A stretch of 5,789 nucleotides of DNA from Pseudomonadota bacterium (GCA_023430705.1 JAEYZJ010000053.1:1-5789), one strand, 5' to 3'. Counted from the first letter of the stretch, positions 1 through 5,789 are shown. A program made the numbers and translations. Notes: generated by a model from the letters alone, not told the origin.

Positions 1-572
1 TCGAAGAAGTAGTTGGGATGCCGGCTGAGCGACCAGAGGCCCGCGTCGCACACCCGGCCCCGGTTGGCCGGATCGGCCGCGAAACGGCGCAGTTGCCCGT
101 CGCTGATCCCCTCGCCCACGATGGCGCAACCCGCAATGAGCACGCCCAGGGCATCGCCGATGCCGAGCGGCCCCGGGGCATGCGCCGCGGCCATCACCGA
201 CAGCGCCAGCACCAGCGCGACTGCGGCCTGGATCTCGAGGAAGATGAGCATCTGTCGCTGCCAGTCGGCGCCCCAGCCGCGCCTGAGTTCGGCATAGCGC
301 GGATCGTCGGCGCCCCTGAGGGTGCGGCGCGTGATGTGGATGCCGAGCCGCAGCGACCAGATCGCGACCAGCGCCGCGACCAGCCAGTTGCGCGCCGTCG
401 GCGCGCTACCCAGCGGCACGAGGGCCGCGGCGACACCCGAGATGCCCACGGTGAAGCTCCAGAACGCATCGGTCCAGCCGGCATTGCCGGTGTGGATGAC
501 GACCCGCCAGGCGACCGCCATCGCGACCCCCGCGAAAACGGCGATCAGGAGTGCTGCGACCCACAGGCTCAT
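1..572 (-). CDS. DUF1295 / steroid 5-alpha-reductase-like integral membrane protein (C-terminus cut by window edge)
   Basis: The reading frame is open from the ATG at 572-570 to the left edge, giving 190 residues without the C-terminus. Hydrophobic segments lie at about residues 3-21, 38-54, 62-80, 108-131 and 138-153, indicating a polytopic inner-membrane protein. Family-like features are N30-G32 followed by W33 and W38, the R-Y-x-E-L-R stretch at 92-97, a charged Q-L-R-R-F block at 160-164, and GLWSLSRHPNYFF at 178-190. The last matches the cofactor-binding region of the DUF1295/steroid-reductase and isoprenylcysteine methyltransferase superfamily. Complete members are about 250-270 residues, so roughly 70 are missing. 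The start overlaps the stop of the DUF1365 gene as ATGA, with a GGAG Shine-Dalgarno about 8 bases upstream. From context it probably acts on a membrane lipid, perhaps reducing an acyl or isoprenoid double bond. The substrate is unknown and that role is inference; the family assignment is firm. Confidence 0.88.
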   Translation of the reverse strand, partial: MSLWVAALLIAVFAGVAMAVAWRVVIHTGNAGWTDAFWSFTVGISGVAAALVPLGSAPTARNWLVAALVAIWSLRLGIHITRRTLRGADDPRYAELRRGWGADWQRQMLIFLEIQAAVALVLALSVMAAAHAPGPLGIGDALGVLIAGCAIVGEGISDGQLRRFAADPANRGRVCDAGLWSLSRHPNYFF

Positions 573-1360
573 TCGGCCGGCTCCGATACATGCCCGGCGC
601 TGCGGCGCGGGGCGCTATGGGCGATCCGCTGGCGCGCCGGCCGCCAGTCGAGAAGCCTGATGCCCCTCGCGAGAAGCTTCAGCGCCTCCCAGTGGATGGC
701 GGCGACGACCTTGAATGTCATCAGCGGGTAGCGCAGCAGCAGCCGCAGCAGCGCCCGGTCGGTGAGCGCTTCGCGCCGTCCCGTGAACGAGGCCGTCAGC
801 AGCAGTCCCTCGGCGTCGTCCTCGAGGATGGAGACCCCGACGCGCTCGCCCGGCGGCAGGATGCGGAAGCGATAGGTGCATTCCATCGGCATGAATGGCG
901 AGACGAAGAAGCGCTTGGCCGCCTCGTGCCGCACGATGCCACCATCCCCACCCTGCGCCGGCAGCACATAGGTGTGCCGTTCGCCGTGGGTGTTGTGGAC
1001 TTCGTAGAGAATGGCCTGCACCTGCCCGTTGCGCGCGTAGCAGAAATAGACGCTGAGCGGATTGAACACGAAGCCGAACATGCGCGGGTAGCAGAGCAGC
1101 TCGACCCGCCCGCCGTCCCAGTCGATGCCCGCCTCGCAGACGAGCCGGCCGATCCACTCGCGCAGCGGTAGCTGCCCGTCGCCGTGGTCGCGAGCGAAGA
1201 ACCCGAAGAGGCCCGGGCGCTCGATGCCGAGGAGCCTGAGCTTGATGTCCTCGAGTTCGTCGAGATCGAGCAGGAGGGAGAAGACGCGGTAGCGCAGCCG
1301 GTGCCGCTTCGGCCTGAGCCGGGCATGGACGACCTCGCCGGCATAGATGCCCGATCTCAT
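569..1360 (-). CDS. DUF1365 family protein
   Basis: This is a 263-residue soluble-looking protein of the DUF1365 family, near the family's usual length of 240-270. Hallmarks in order are an N-terminal SGIYAGEVVHARLRP (3-17), the basic R-H-R-L-R-Y-R-V-F stretch (19-27), YPRMFGFVFNPLSVYFCY (91-108), the EVHNTHGERHTYVLP segment (120-134), KRFFVSPFMPMECTYRF (149-165), and YPLMTFKVVAAIHWEALKLL (211-230) near the end. The ATG at 1360-1358 is chosen because the family N-terminus begins right there. It overlaps the TGA of the upstream oxidoreductase gene (ATGA), and its own TGA overlaps the next ATG in the same way. The biochemical activity is not established. The gene is almost always found beside an FAD amine-oxidase-like gene and often a cyclopropane-fatty-acid-synthase-like gene, so a role in acyl-chain modification is the usual inference. 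The last ~20 residues are basic and poorly conserved-looking. Confidence 0.95.
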   Translation of the reverse strand: MRSGIYAGEVVHARLRPKRHRLRYRVFSLLLDLDELEDIKLRLLGIERPGLFGFFARDHGDGQLPLREWIGRLVCEAGIDWDGGRVELLCYPRMFGFVFNPLSVYFCYARNGQVQAILYEVHNTHGERHTYVLPAQGGDGGIVRHEAAKRFFVSPFMPMECTYRFRILPPGERVGVSILEDDAEGLLLTASFTGRREALTDRALLRLLLRYPLMTFKVVAAIHWEALKLLARGIRLLDWRPARQRIAHSAPRRSAGHVSEPAE

Positions 1361-2700
1361 GGCGCAGGCTCGAGTTCGCGCGGACGGCTCGCGATGCGGC
1401 TCCGCTTCGCGGTCCAGGGCGCCGGCGCCCCGAGCGCTTTGGCCACCGCGAGGCCGGACTGCAGCGCATCCTCGTGGAAGCCGTAGCCGAAATAGCTGCC
1501 GCAGAACCAGGTGTTGCGCGCCCCCTGCAGCCGCCAGAGCTGCTCCTGCGCCGCCAGCGCCGAAGCATCGAACAGCGGGTGGGTGTATTCGATGGCGCTG
1601 ATGACGCTGCCCGGCCTGGGCGGACGCACCGGATTGAGCGTGACAAACAGCTCCCGCCTGGTCTTTAGCGACTGCAGGTGGTTCATCCAGTAGCTCACGC
1701 AGAGCGGGGCGGCCTCGTCGCCGCCTTCGGCCTCGATGTAGTTCCAGCTGGCCCAGACGCTGCGCCGCTTGGGCATCAGCGAGCGGTCGTCGTGCAGCAC
1801 CGCGAGGTTGGGCGTGTACCTGAAGGCGCCGAGGACGCCGCGCTCGTCCTCCGAGGGATCGGCGAGCAGCCGGACGGCCTCGTCGGCATGGGCCGCGATC
1901 ACGACGTCGGTGAAGGTGTCGATTTCGCCCGCCATGTCCTCGACGGTGACGAGCCCGCCGGTGCGGCTGATGTGCCGCGCCGCCCCGCGCATCGCAACCG
2001 CGCTTCCCATCTCGCGCCGCAGCGCCTCGACATAGGCGCGGCTGCCGCCCGAGACCGTGCGCCACTGCGGGCGCCCCACGACCTGCAGCAGACCGTGGCT
2101 GGAAAAGAACCTGAGGAACGAGCGCATCGGATAGTCGCGGATCTGGCTGGCGGTGGTCGACCAGATCGCCGCGCACATGGGCAGGACGTGCTCCTCGACC
2201 AGGGCGTCAGAGTAGCCCTGCCGCGCGAGGAAGTCACCGAGGCTGGTGCCCTCAAGGCTGTCGTGGTCGATCTCGCGCGCCACCCGGTAGAACTGCACGA
2301 TCTCCCCGATCATGCGCCAGAAGCGCGGCGAAACGAGGTTGCCCGGCTGCCCGAAGAGCCCCAGCGGCCGACTGGAGTATTCGAGCCGCCCGCCCCCCAC
2401 CGAGACGCCCAGCGACATGTCGGCATCGTGGCTGGGAACCCCGAGATGCTCGAGCATGGCGACGAAGTTCGGGTAGTTGGCGGGGTTGAAGACGATGAAG
2501 CCGGTGTCGACCGGAATCCGGCCCTCCGGACAATCGACATCCACCGTGTTGGCATGACCGCCGAGCCAGCTGTTCTTTTCGTAGAGCACCACCTCGTGCC
2601 GGCGGCTGAGCAGCCAGGCAGCCGAGAGGCCTGCCACGCCCGCCCCAACCACGGCTATGCGCCGGCCATGAGTATGTCCGAGCTCGGAATGATGTCGCAC
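1357..2700 (-). CDS. FAD/NAD(P)-binding amine-oxidase-like flavoprotein
   Basis: This is a 447-residue flavoprotein of the NAD(P)/FAD-dependent amine-oxidase-like family that accompanies cyclopropane fatty acid synthases and is fused to them in plants. The N-terminal Rossmann site reads IAVVGAGVAGLSAAWLL (15-31, glycines 19, 21 and 24), with the ribose-binding acidic residue E41 and GGHANT at 47-52. Also seen are DTGFIVFNPANYPNF (65-79), WRTVSGGSRAYV (213-224), an A-A-H-A-D stretch (269-273), SYWMNHLQSL (336-345), and a C-terminal FAD motif CGSYFGYGFHEDALQSGL (400-417). There is no signal peptide or membrane helix, so it is cytosolic or peripheral. The start is uncertain. I prefer the GTG at 2700-2698, which has GGGGAA about 9 bases upstream and lies close to the Rossmann strand. 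A longer in-frame GTG at 2748 (463 residues) lacks a clear Shine-Dalgarno. It is the first gene of the operon and overlaps DUF1365. It probably oxidises or desaturates a membrane acyl chain; the substrate is inferred only. Confidence 0.94.
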   Translation of the reverse strand: MRHHSELGHTHGRRIAVVGAGVAGLSAAWLLSRRHEVVLYEKNSWLGGHANTVDVDCPEGRIPVDTGFIVFNPANYPNFVAMLEHLGVPSHDADMSLGVSVGGGRLEYSSRPLGLFGQPGNLVSPRFWRMIGEIVQFYRVAREIDHDSLEGTSLGDFLARQGYSDALVEEHVLPMCAAIWSTTASQIRDYPMRSFLRFFSSHGLLQVVGRPQWRTVSGGSRAYVEALRREMGSAVAMRGAARHISRTGGLVTVEDMAGEIDTFTDVVIAAHADEAVRLLADPSEDERGVLGAFRYTPNLAVLHDDRSLMPKRRSVWASWNYIEAEGGDEAAPLCVSYWMNHLQSLKTRRELFVTLNPVRPPRPGSVISAIEYTHPLFDASALAAQEQLWRLQGARNTWFCGSYFGYGFHEDALQSGLAVAKALGAPAPWTAKRSRIASRPRELEPAP

Positions 2701-2839
2701 CGTGTCTGTTTCCCCATTGATGACGGGAGCAGCTACGGAGCCCGGCACGCGATGGTTTCAGCCCACGCACAAAAAGCCACGCGTCTTGAAACAGTTGGGC
2801 GGAAGGTGCCGTTTCTGGGAGGAAAGCAGGAGAAGCTCG
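2701..2839. promoter_or_regulatory. Divergent intergenic region between the flavoprotein and DUF2177 genes
   Basis: About 140 bases separate the two divergent genes and must hold both promoters. I see no convincing sigma70 pair and no match to the R. sphaeroides RpoE-type promoter that drives related clusters. A CTTGAA hexamer at 2785-2790 resembles a heat-shock or sigma70 -35 box, but no -10 box lies at a suitable distance. A 6-base inverted repeat (GTTTCA at 2755-2760, TGAAAC at 2787-2792) flanks two CCACGC copies and could be an operator or chance. If the flavoprotein starts at 2748, the first 48 bases here are coding. Confidence 0.4.
2828..2834 (+). promoter_or_regulatory. Ribosome binding site of the DUF2177 gene
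   Basis: AGGAGAA lies 5 bases before the ATG at 2840, at a near-ideal distance. It fixes this start over an upstream in-frame GTG-type start at 2702, whose extra 46 residues have no family counterpart. A second purine run, GGGAGGAAAG at 2817-2826, precedes it. Confidence 0.75.
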
Positions 2840-3256
2840 ATGCCCCCGTTCGTCGTCGCCTATATCGGATCGGCCCTCGTCATGCTGGTGCTCGACGCCA
2901 TCTGGCTGATCACCATGGTGCCCCGCATCTACAAGCCGGCACTGGGCGACCTGCTGGCCGACCCGCCCAACCTTCCGGTCGCTGGCGTGTTCTATCTCCT
3001 CTATGTCGTCGGCATCGTGTTCTTCGCGGTGATGCCGGCGCTGGAAGCGCGGTCGTGGCTCGCGGCCCTCGGCGCGGGCGCCCTGCTGGGGCTCGTCGCC
3101 TATGGCACCTACGACTTCACCAACCTCTCGACGCTGAAGAACTGGCCGGTGGGACTGAGCCTCATCGACGTCGCCTGGGGCACGGTGGTGACGGCGCTGG
3201 CTGCGCTCGCCGGTTATGCCGCAACCATGTGGCTGGCCCCGCCGGCAGCGGCCTGA
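2840..3256 (+). CDS. DUF2177 family four-helix membrane protein
   Basis: This is a 138-residue integral membrane protein of the DUF2177 family, at about the family's usual length. Four hydrophobic helices are visible at roughly residues 4-27, 47-66, 72-90 and 108-132. The family signature between helices 3 and 4 is present as YGTYDFTNLSTLKNWP (88-103), followed by D110 and the W-G pair at 113-114. D19 and W22 in helix 1 also fit the family. The start at 2840 is supported by the AGGAGAA ribosome-binding site. The gene is divergent from the flavoprotein-DUF1365-DUF1295 operon, a neighbourhood in which DUF2177 recurs in proteobacteria, so it probably belongs to the same membrane-lipid function. 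No biochemical activity is known to me. It ends 5 bases from the stop of the convergent protease gene, inside a shared hairpin. Confidence 0.93.
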   Translation: MPPFVVAYIGSALVMLVLDAIWLITMVPRIYKPALGDLLADPPNLPVAGVFYLLYVVGIVFFAVMPALEARSWLAALGAGALLGLVAYGTYDFTNLSTLKNWPVGLSLIDVAWGTVVTALAALAGYAATMWLAPPAAA

Positions 3257-3263
3257 GGCCGCT
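3247..3263. terminator. Perfect hairpin over two convergent stop codons, possible bidirectional terminator
   Basis: AGCGGCC at 3247-3253 and GGCCGCT at 3257-3263 are perfect inverted 7-base arms around a 3-base loop, TGA (3254-3256). That loop is the DUF2177 stop codon. The right arm also covers two of the three bases of the protease stop codon (3262-3264 on the other strand). The stem is nearly all G/C and symmetric, so it forms in both transcripts. Neither side has a T-tract, so it is not a classical intrinsic terminator. It may block converging transcripts or protect 3' ends. Confidence 0.5.
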
Positions 3264-4734
3264 ACTCGACGGCGACGATCTTGTAGCGCTGGCCGGCCAC
3301 CAGCGTGTCGCCCGGATAGAGGTTGTTGAGGATGTAGAAGAGGTCCCGGCCCCGGCTCAGTCCGCTCATCTTGCGGGCAAGCGAGTCGGCGGTATCGAGT
3401 GAACCTGCCGTAACGGTGCGCACGACGAGCTGGCGCACCTGCGCGAGATCCTTGGCGGTCGTTGCCCGGAAGCTCTTCAGTGTGTCGTTCGCCGCCTTGC
3501 TGAAGGCGGCGCTGTCGAAGCGCGAGGCGAAGATGAATCGATAGACGCGGCTTTCGTGCCGGACCACCGCGACGCGGAAGTTCCACTGCGGCGTCACCGC
3601 CGTGCCGGTGGCCATGTCGTAGCCGTTGGCGCTCTCGCGCTTCACCGTCTGCGGCTGCAGCCCGGCGATCCAGCCCGACTTGAGATACTCCTCGAGCCCC
3701 ATGCTGGCGGGGACTTCGGCGCTGTCGAAGCGCACGGCCTCGCCCTCGCCGGCAACGCCCACCACCGCGCCCTTCGAAATCTGCAGCGTATAGTTCGACG
3801 GCACCTCGAAGGTGAACTTGAGCGTCGGGTTGATGTAGCGGCGGCCCGAGATCGCGCCCTGCGCCGGGCTGTCGCCGAAGGCGAGACCCTCGATGCCGGC
3901 CATGTAGCCCTCGCGGTCGGTCTCGCCGAGCCCCGGTGCGCCGAAGAAGGCGCGGGCCGTCTCGATCGCCTTCTGGACGCGGTCGGGTGTGGAGGGGTGG
4001 GAGGAGAGGAAGTCGCCCTCCTGGTCGGCGTCACCCTGCGAGAAATGCGCGAACCGGCCCATGGCGCCGAGGAAACGCGCCGCCGCATGCGGATCGAACC
4101 CGGCCTTGCCCGACGTCATGATGCCTTCCTTGTCGGCCGCCAGCTCCTGCTGCTGACTGAACGCGGCCAGCGACATCATCGAGCGGTTCGAGGCCTGGTC
4201 CGTCGCCGTGTCGGCGCCGAACACGCCCGAGATAACCTTGTCGACGATCTGGTCGGTCTTGGCCCGGTTGGTGCGGGCCCGCGCGTGCTTGAGCGTCACG
4301 TGCGCAATCTCGTGCGCCAGCACGGCCGCGATCTCCGAGGTGTCGGACGCCAGCGCAAGGATGCCGCGCGTCACGTAGACATAGCCGCCCGGCAGCGCGA
4401 AGGCGTTGACCTCGGCGGTATCGAGGATGGTGACGGTGAACTTCTGGTTCGGCTGGTCGGCCGCCGCGAGAAGCCGCCCGACGATCCGCGCGATCATGAT
4501 CTCGGCCTGGCGATCCGAATAGATGCCGCCATAGGAGGCGACGATGCGCGGATGCTCCCGCGCCCCGATGGCGTCCTCCTCCGGATCGTCAGACGGAGCG
4601 TCGGCGATCGGCACCTGGTCGGTCGGGGTGTGGCGCGCGGTGACGCCGGGCAGGCTCGAGCAGGCTGCGAGAAGCGCGAGAAATGCGACAGCAAACGGGA
4701 CGGCAAGCGCCCTGATCCAGGGTTTCGTGCTCAT
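3262..4734 (-). CDS. M48 family zinc metalloprotease, lipoprotein
   Basis: This is a 490-residue protein with a lipoprotein signal peptide: basic start, hydrophobic core at 9-23, and lipobox LAAC with Cys25, followed by S-S. It is therefore likely anchored in the outer membrane facing the periplasm. The M48 domain (about 55-265) has the zinc site HEIAH (141-145), the third ligand E197 with D201 in QQQELAADKEG, the substrate-strand region NAFALPGGYVYVTRGIL (110-126), and the SSHPSTPDR signature (244-252). This resembles BepA/YfgC-type envelope quality-control proteases. In place of BepA's TPR repeats, residues 300-425 form a beta-rich domain. The end (about 455-490: RDLFYILNNLYPGD, then GQRYKIVAV) looks LysM-like or SH3-like and may bind the cell wall. 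The ATG at 4734 overlaps the TGA of the upstream nuclease-like gene (ATGA), so the two are probably co-translated. A role in degrading misfolded outer-membrane proteins is inferred from family knowledge. Confidence 0.95.
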   Translation of the reverse strand: MSTKPWIRALAVPFAVAFLALLAACSSLPGVTARHTPTDQVPIADAPSDDPEEDAIGAREHPRIVASYGGIYSDRQAEIMIARIVGRLLAAADQPNQKFTVTILDTAEVNAFALPGGYVYVTRGILALASDTSEIAAVLAHEIAHVTLKHARARTNRAKTDQIVDKVISGVFGADTATDQASNRSMMSLAAFSQQQELAADKEGIMTSGKAGFDPHAAARFLGAMGRFAHFSQGDADQEGDFLSSHPSTPDRVQKAIETARAFFGAPGLGETDREGYMAGIEGLAFGDSPAQGAISGRRYINPTLKFTFEVPSNYTLQISKGAVVGVAGEGEAVRFDSAEVPASMGLEEYLKSGWIAGLQPQTVKRESANGYDMATGTAVTPQWNFRVAVVRHESRVYRFIFASRFDSAAFSKAANDTLKSFRATTAKDLAQVRQLVVRTVTAGSLDTADSLARKMSGLSRGRDLFYILNNLYPGDTLVAGQRYKIVAVE

Positions 4735-5540
4735 GGAGCGCGCAAAACCTCTATCTGCTCGGGGTGGGTGATCTCGACGCGCGGGCCATCGACCTCATCC
4801 ATCCAGCCTCTGACACGAACGAGGGCGCCTTCGAACTGCAGCGGATCGACGCCGGCGCGCGAAAACAGGCCCAGCCCCGCCTTGTCGATCACGGCGGTGA
4901 AGTCCTCTTTCCACGACCTGCCGAAATTCAGGTAGACCCGGCCCTGGGCCCTGTCGGCCTTGAGCACGCGACCTTCCACCAGTTCGTAGTATCCCGGGCG
5001 CCCGGCAAAGTCGTCGAGCCGGTCAGCCCGTCGCACGAGATAGTAGGGATCAGTCCAAATTCCAAGCTTGTTGAGCCGCGCCTGCGCCTCGGAGGCGAGC
5101 AAGTGTGGCACGCATGCACGGTTGTCCGGGAAGGAATAGACGCGCGCCCAGCCGTCGGCCACCATGCGCTGCTGTACCCATGTCTCGCTCTCGCCCGTGA
5201 CGAACACCTGGCCCAGCGTGCGGCCATGCCGGTCGATGCGCTCGCCGCCATGGCGGACGCGGACGGACTTGCCCAGGACGAGGCGCTCCAGCGCCTGCCG
5301 CGCTTCCTCTGCCTTCGGCCATGCGGCGAACCCTTCGCGGCCGAGCGGCAACTTGGGCGCCTGGATACCGACGAGCCGCACGACGAGCCCGTTGTCGAGC
5401 ACCATCGTGTCGCCGTCGCTCACCGACGCGGCCAAGCCCCCGGGACCGTCGACCAGCCCCTCGCAACCCGACGCCATGGTGACCGTCATGACCGCGACCA
5501 TCGCTGCCATGGCAAAACTGACCAGTTTCCGAACAAGCAA
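4731..5540 (-). CDS. Staphylococcal-nuclease-fold (thermonuclease-like) envelope protein with degenerate active site
   Basis: This is a 269-residue protein from the TTG at 5540-5538, chosen because GGAAGGGG lies 6 bases upstream and the first residues then form a clean export signal: L-V-R-K, hydrophobic core 6-23, Cys26 after A-S-G. The lipobox is weak, so it may be a lipoprotein or simply secreted. A longer frame from a TTG at 5642 adds 34 charged residues and hides the signal. The SNase domain (about 38-165) has SDGDTMVLDNG (41-51), VVRLVGIQAPKLP (53-65), RIDRHGRTLG (101-110) and ARVYSFPDNRAC (132-143). Aligned to staphylococcal nuclease, R35 and R87 are kept (R55, R107). The metal-binding D40 is Q60 and the catalytic E43 is K63. 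A C-terminal domain (185-269, ending THPEQIEVL) looks like an OB-type beta domain. The gene overlaps the protease start. Fold assignment is firm; nuclease activity is doubtful. Confidence 0.88.
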   Translation of the reverse strand: MLVRKLVSFAMAAMVAVMTVTMASGCEGLVDGPGGLAASVSDGDTMVLDNGLVVRLVGIQAPKLPLGREGFAAWPKAEEARQALERLVLGKSVRVRHGGERIDRHGRTLGQVFVTGESETWVQQRMVADGWARVYSFPDNRACVPHLLASEAQARLNKLGIWTDPYYLVRRADRLDDFAGRPGYYELVEGRVLKADRAQGRVYLNFGRSWKEDFTAVIDKAGLGLFSRAGVDPLQFEGALVRVRGWMDEVDGPRVEITHPEQIEVLRAP

Positions 5541-5570
5541 ATCGCGCCCCTTCCGACGAGTCGGAAACTG
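5523..5570 (-). promoter_or_regulatory. Two mutually exclusive hairpins around the start of the nuclease-like gene
   Basis: In the minus-strand transcript CAGTTTCCGA (5570-5561) can pair perfectly over 10 bases with TCGGAAACTG (5532-5523). This places the ribosome-binding site and TTG start in a 28-base loop. Alternatively TTCCGAC (5566-5560) pairs with GTCGGAA (5557-5551) across a 2-base gap, a 16-base palindrome that buries half of the ribosome-binding site. The two folds share the same 5' arm. The same symmetry could instead be a DNA operator with three TTCCGA half-sites. The 3' arm lies within the first coding codons. Confidence 0.5.
5547..5554 (-). promoter_or_regulatory. Ribosome binding site that decides the TTG start of the nuclease-like gene
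   Basis: On the minus strand GGAAGGGG reads 5554 to 5547, followed by six bases and the TTG at 5540. It is the only good Shine-Dalgarno near the signal-peptide start. Its GGAA half is the end of the 3' arm of a short hairpin (5551-5566), and the whole site lies in the loop of a longer one (5523-5570). Confidence 0.55.
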
Positions 5571-5644
5571 CACGAAATTGCGGCGAAATTCTTCCCCTTG
5601 TCGCCACCTTGCGATCAATGTTGCGCGTTCGCGCCGACGCAATA

Positions 5645-5659
5645 GGATCGGGCCGATCC
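5645..5659. repeat. 15-base palindrome upstream of the rightward edge gene
   Basis: GGATCGG (5645-5651) and CCGATCC (5653-5659) are perfect inverted arms around a single central G. The palindrome lies 20 bases before the likely ATG of the rightward gene and about 105 bases upstream of the nuclease-like start. That is a reasonable place for a transcription-factor site. No function is shown by the sequence. Confidence 0.45.
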
Positions 5660-5679
5660 CATGCCGGACGTCCTGAGCA

Positions 5680-5789
5680 ATGCTCGCCCAACTTCGTGTC
5701 CTCGCCGCGAGCCGTCGCCAGACCCCACCGGAGTTCCGGCCCTACCTGCCCGAGGCGGTGCGCTACTGGTCGAGGGGGGTGAAGCAGGC
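5680..5789 (+). CDS. N-terminal fragment of an unrecognised protein (cut by window edge)
   Basis: An open frame from the ATG at 5680 runs off the right edge and gives 36 residues, beginning MLAQLRVLAASRR and continuing with PYLPEAVRYWSRG (22-34). Codon third positions are mostly G or C, as in the other genes here, and the product looks like a soluble, basic, helical N-terminus. The ribosome-binding site is weak: only GGAC about 11 bases upstream. Another ATG at 5661 opens a different frame whose product is proline-, glycine- and alanine-rich and looks non-coding. I do not recognise the family from this fragment. The gene is divergent from the nuclease-like gene, so the two may share the intergenic control region. 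Confidence 0.5.
   Translation, partial: MLAQLRVLAASRRQTPPEFRPYLPEAVRYWSRGVKQ

Noticed and set aside
18..731. A 237-residue rightward open frame opposite DUF1295 and the DUF1365 end
   Set aside because: The minus strand has family motifs on both genes; this frame is Arg/Asp-rich shadow sequence.
1361..2176. The possibility that DUF1365 is longer (535 residues, starting at 2176) as a fusion
   Set aside because: The upstream extension is the flavoprotein gene read in the wrong frame; the conserved DUF1365 start lies exactly at the ATGA overlap at 1360.
2785..2790. CTTGAA as a heat-shock (RpoH) -35 box for DUF2177
   Set aside because: No matching -10 element lies at the required spacing, so it is only a hexamer match.
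1678..3402. A 574-residue rightward open frame antisense to the flavoprotein and running through DUF2177
   Set aside because: It is a GC-rich shadow frame: it opposes a well-conserved flavoprotein, overlaps DUF2177 in another frame, and its product is rich in Arg, Pro, Ala and His with no domain.
2252..3586. A 444-residue leftward open frame spanning the divergent spacer and the antisense of DUF2177
   Set aside because: It crosses three genes in wrong frames, and its product is low-complexity and unlike any family.
3556..4935. A 459-residue rightward open frame antisense to the M48 protease
   Set aside because: The opposite strand encodes a clear M48 lipoprotein. This frame has low-complexity Arg/Ala/Gly composition and no recognisable motif.

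Overview
The window is GC-rich with strong G/C preference at codon third positions, and its proteins resemble alphaproteobacterial families. An alphaproteobacterium is the best guess; I cannot resolve order or genus. It holds five complete or nearly complete genes, plus a gene cut at each edge. Coding density is high. There is no RNA gene, insertion sequence, CRISPR array or other sign of a mobile element.

Left half (1-3256): a leftward three-gene operon encodes an FAD/NAD(P)-binding amine-oxidase-like protein, a DUF1365 protein and a DUF1295 membrane protein (steroid 5-alpha-reductase-like, cut by the left edge). Each junction is a 4-base ATGA overlap, so the three are probably translationally coupled. 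Transcribed away from them, across a ~140-base spacer, is a small four-helix DUF2177 membrane protein. This set is known from proteobacterial clusters that also carry a cyclopropane-fatty-acid-synthase-like methyltransferase. In Rhodobacter such a cluster belongs to the singlet-oxygen (RpoE/ChrR) response and is linked to modified (furan) fatty acids. The shared job is probably oxidative modification of membrane acyl chains. The methyltransferase is not visible here and may lie past the left edge.

Right half (3262-5540): a leftward pair encodes a staphylococcal-nuclease-fold envelope protein and, overlapping it by ATGA, an M48 metalloprotease lipoprotein with an intact HEXXH site. The nuclease-fold protein has lost two of the classical catalytic-site residues. 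The protease gene converges on the DUF2177 gene with only 5 bases between them. A perfect 7-bp hairpin spans both stop codons, and its loop is the DUF2177 stop codon.

Right edge (5541-5789): a divergent intergenic region contains two notable dyad structures. One is a pair of mutually exclusive hairpins around the likely ribosome-binding site and TTG start of the nuclease gene. The other is a 15-base palindrome before a rightward gene that runs off the window. I found no clearly new multi-gene system. The hairpin pair and the degenerate nuclease site are the observations most worth following.
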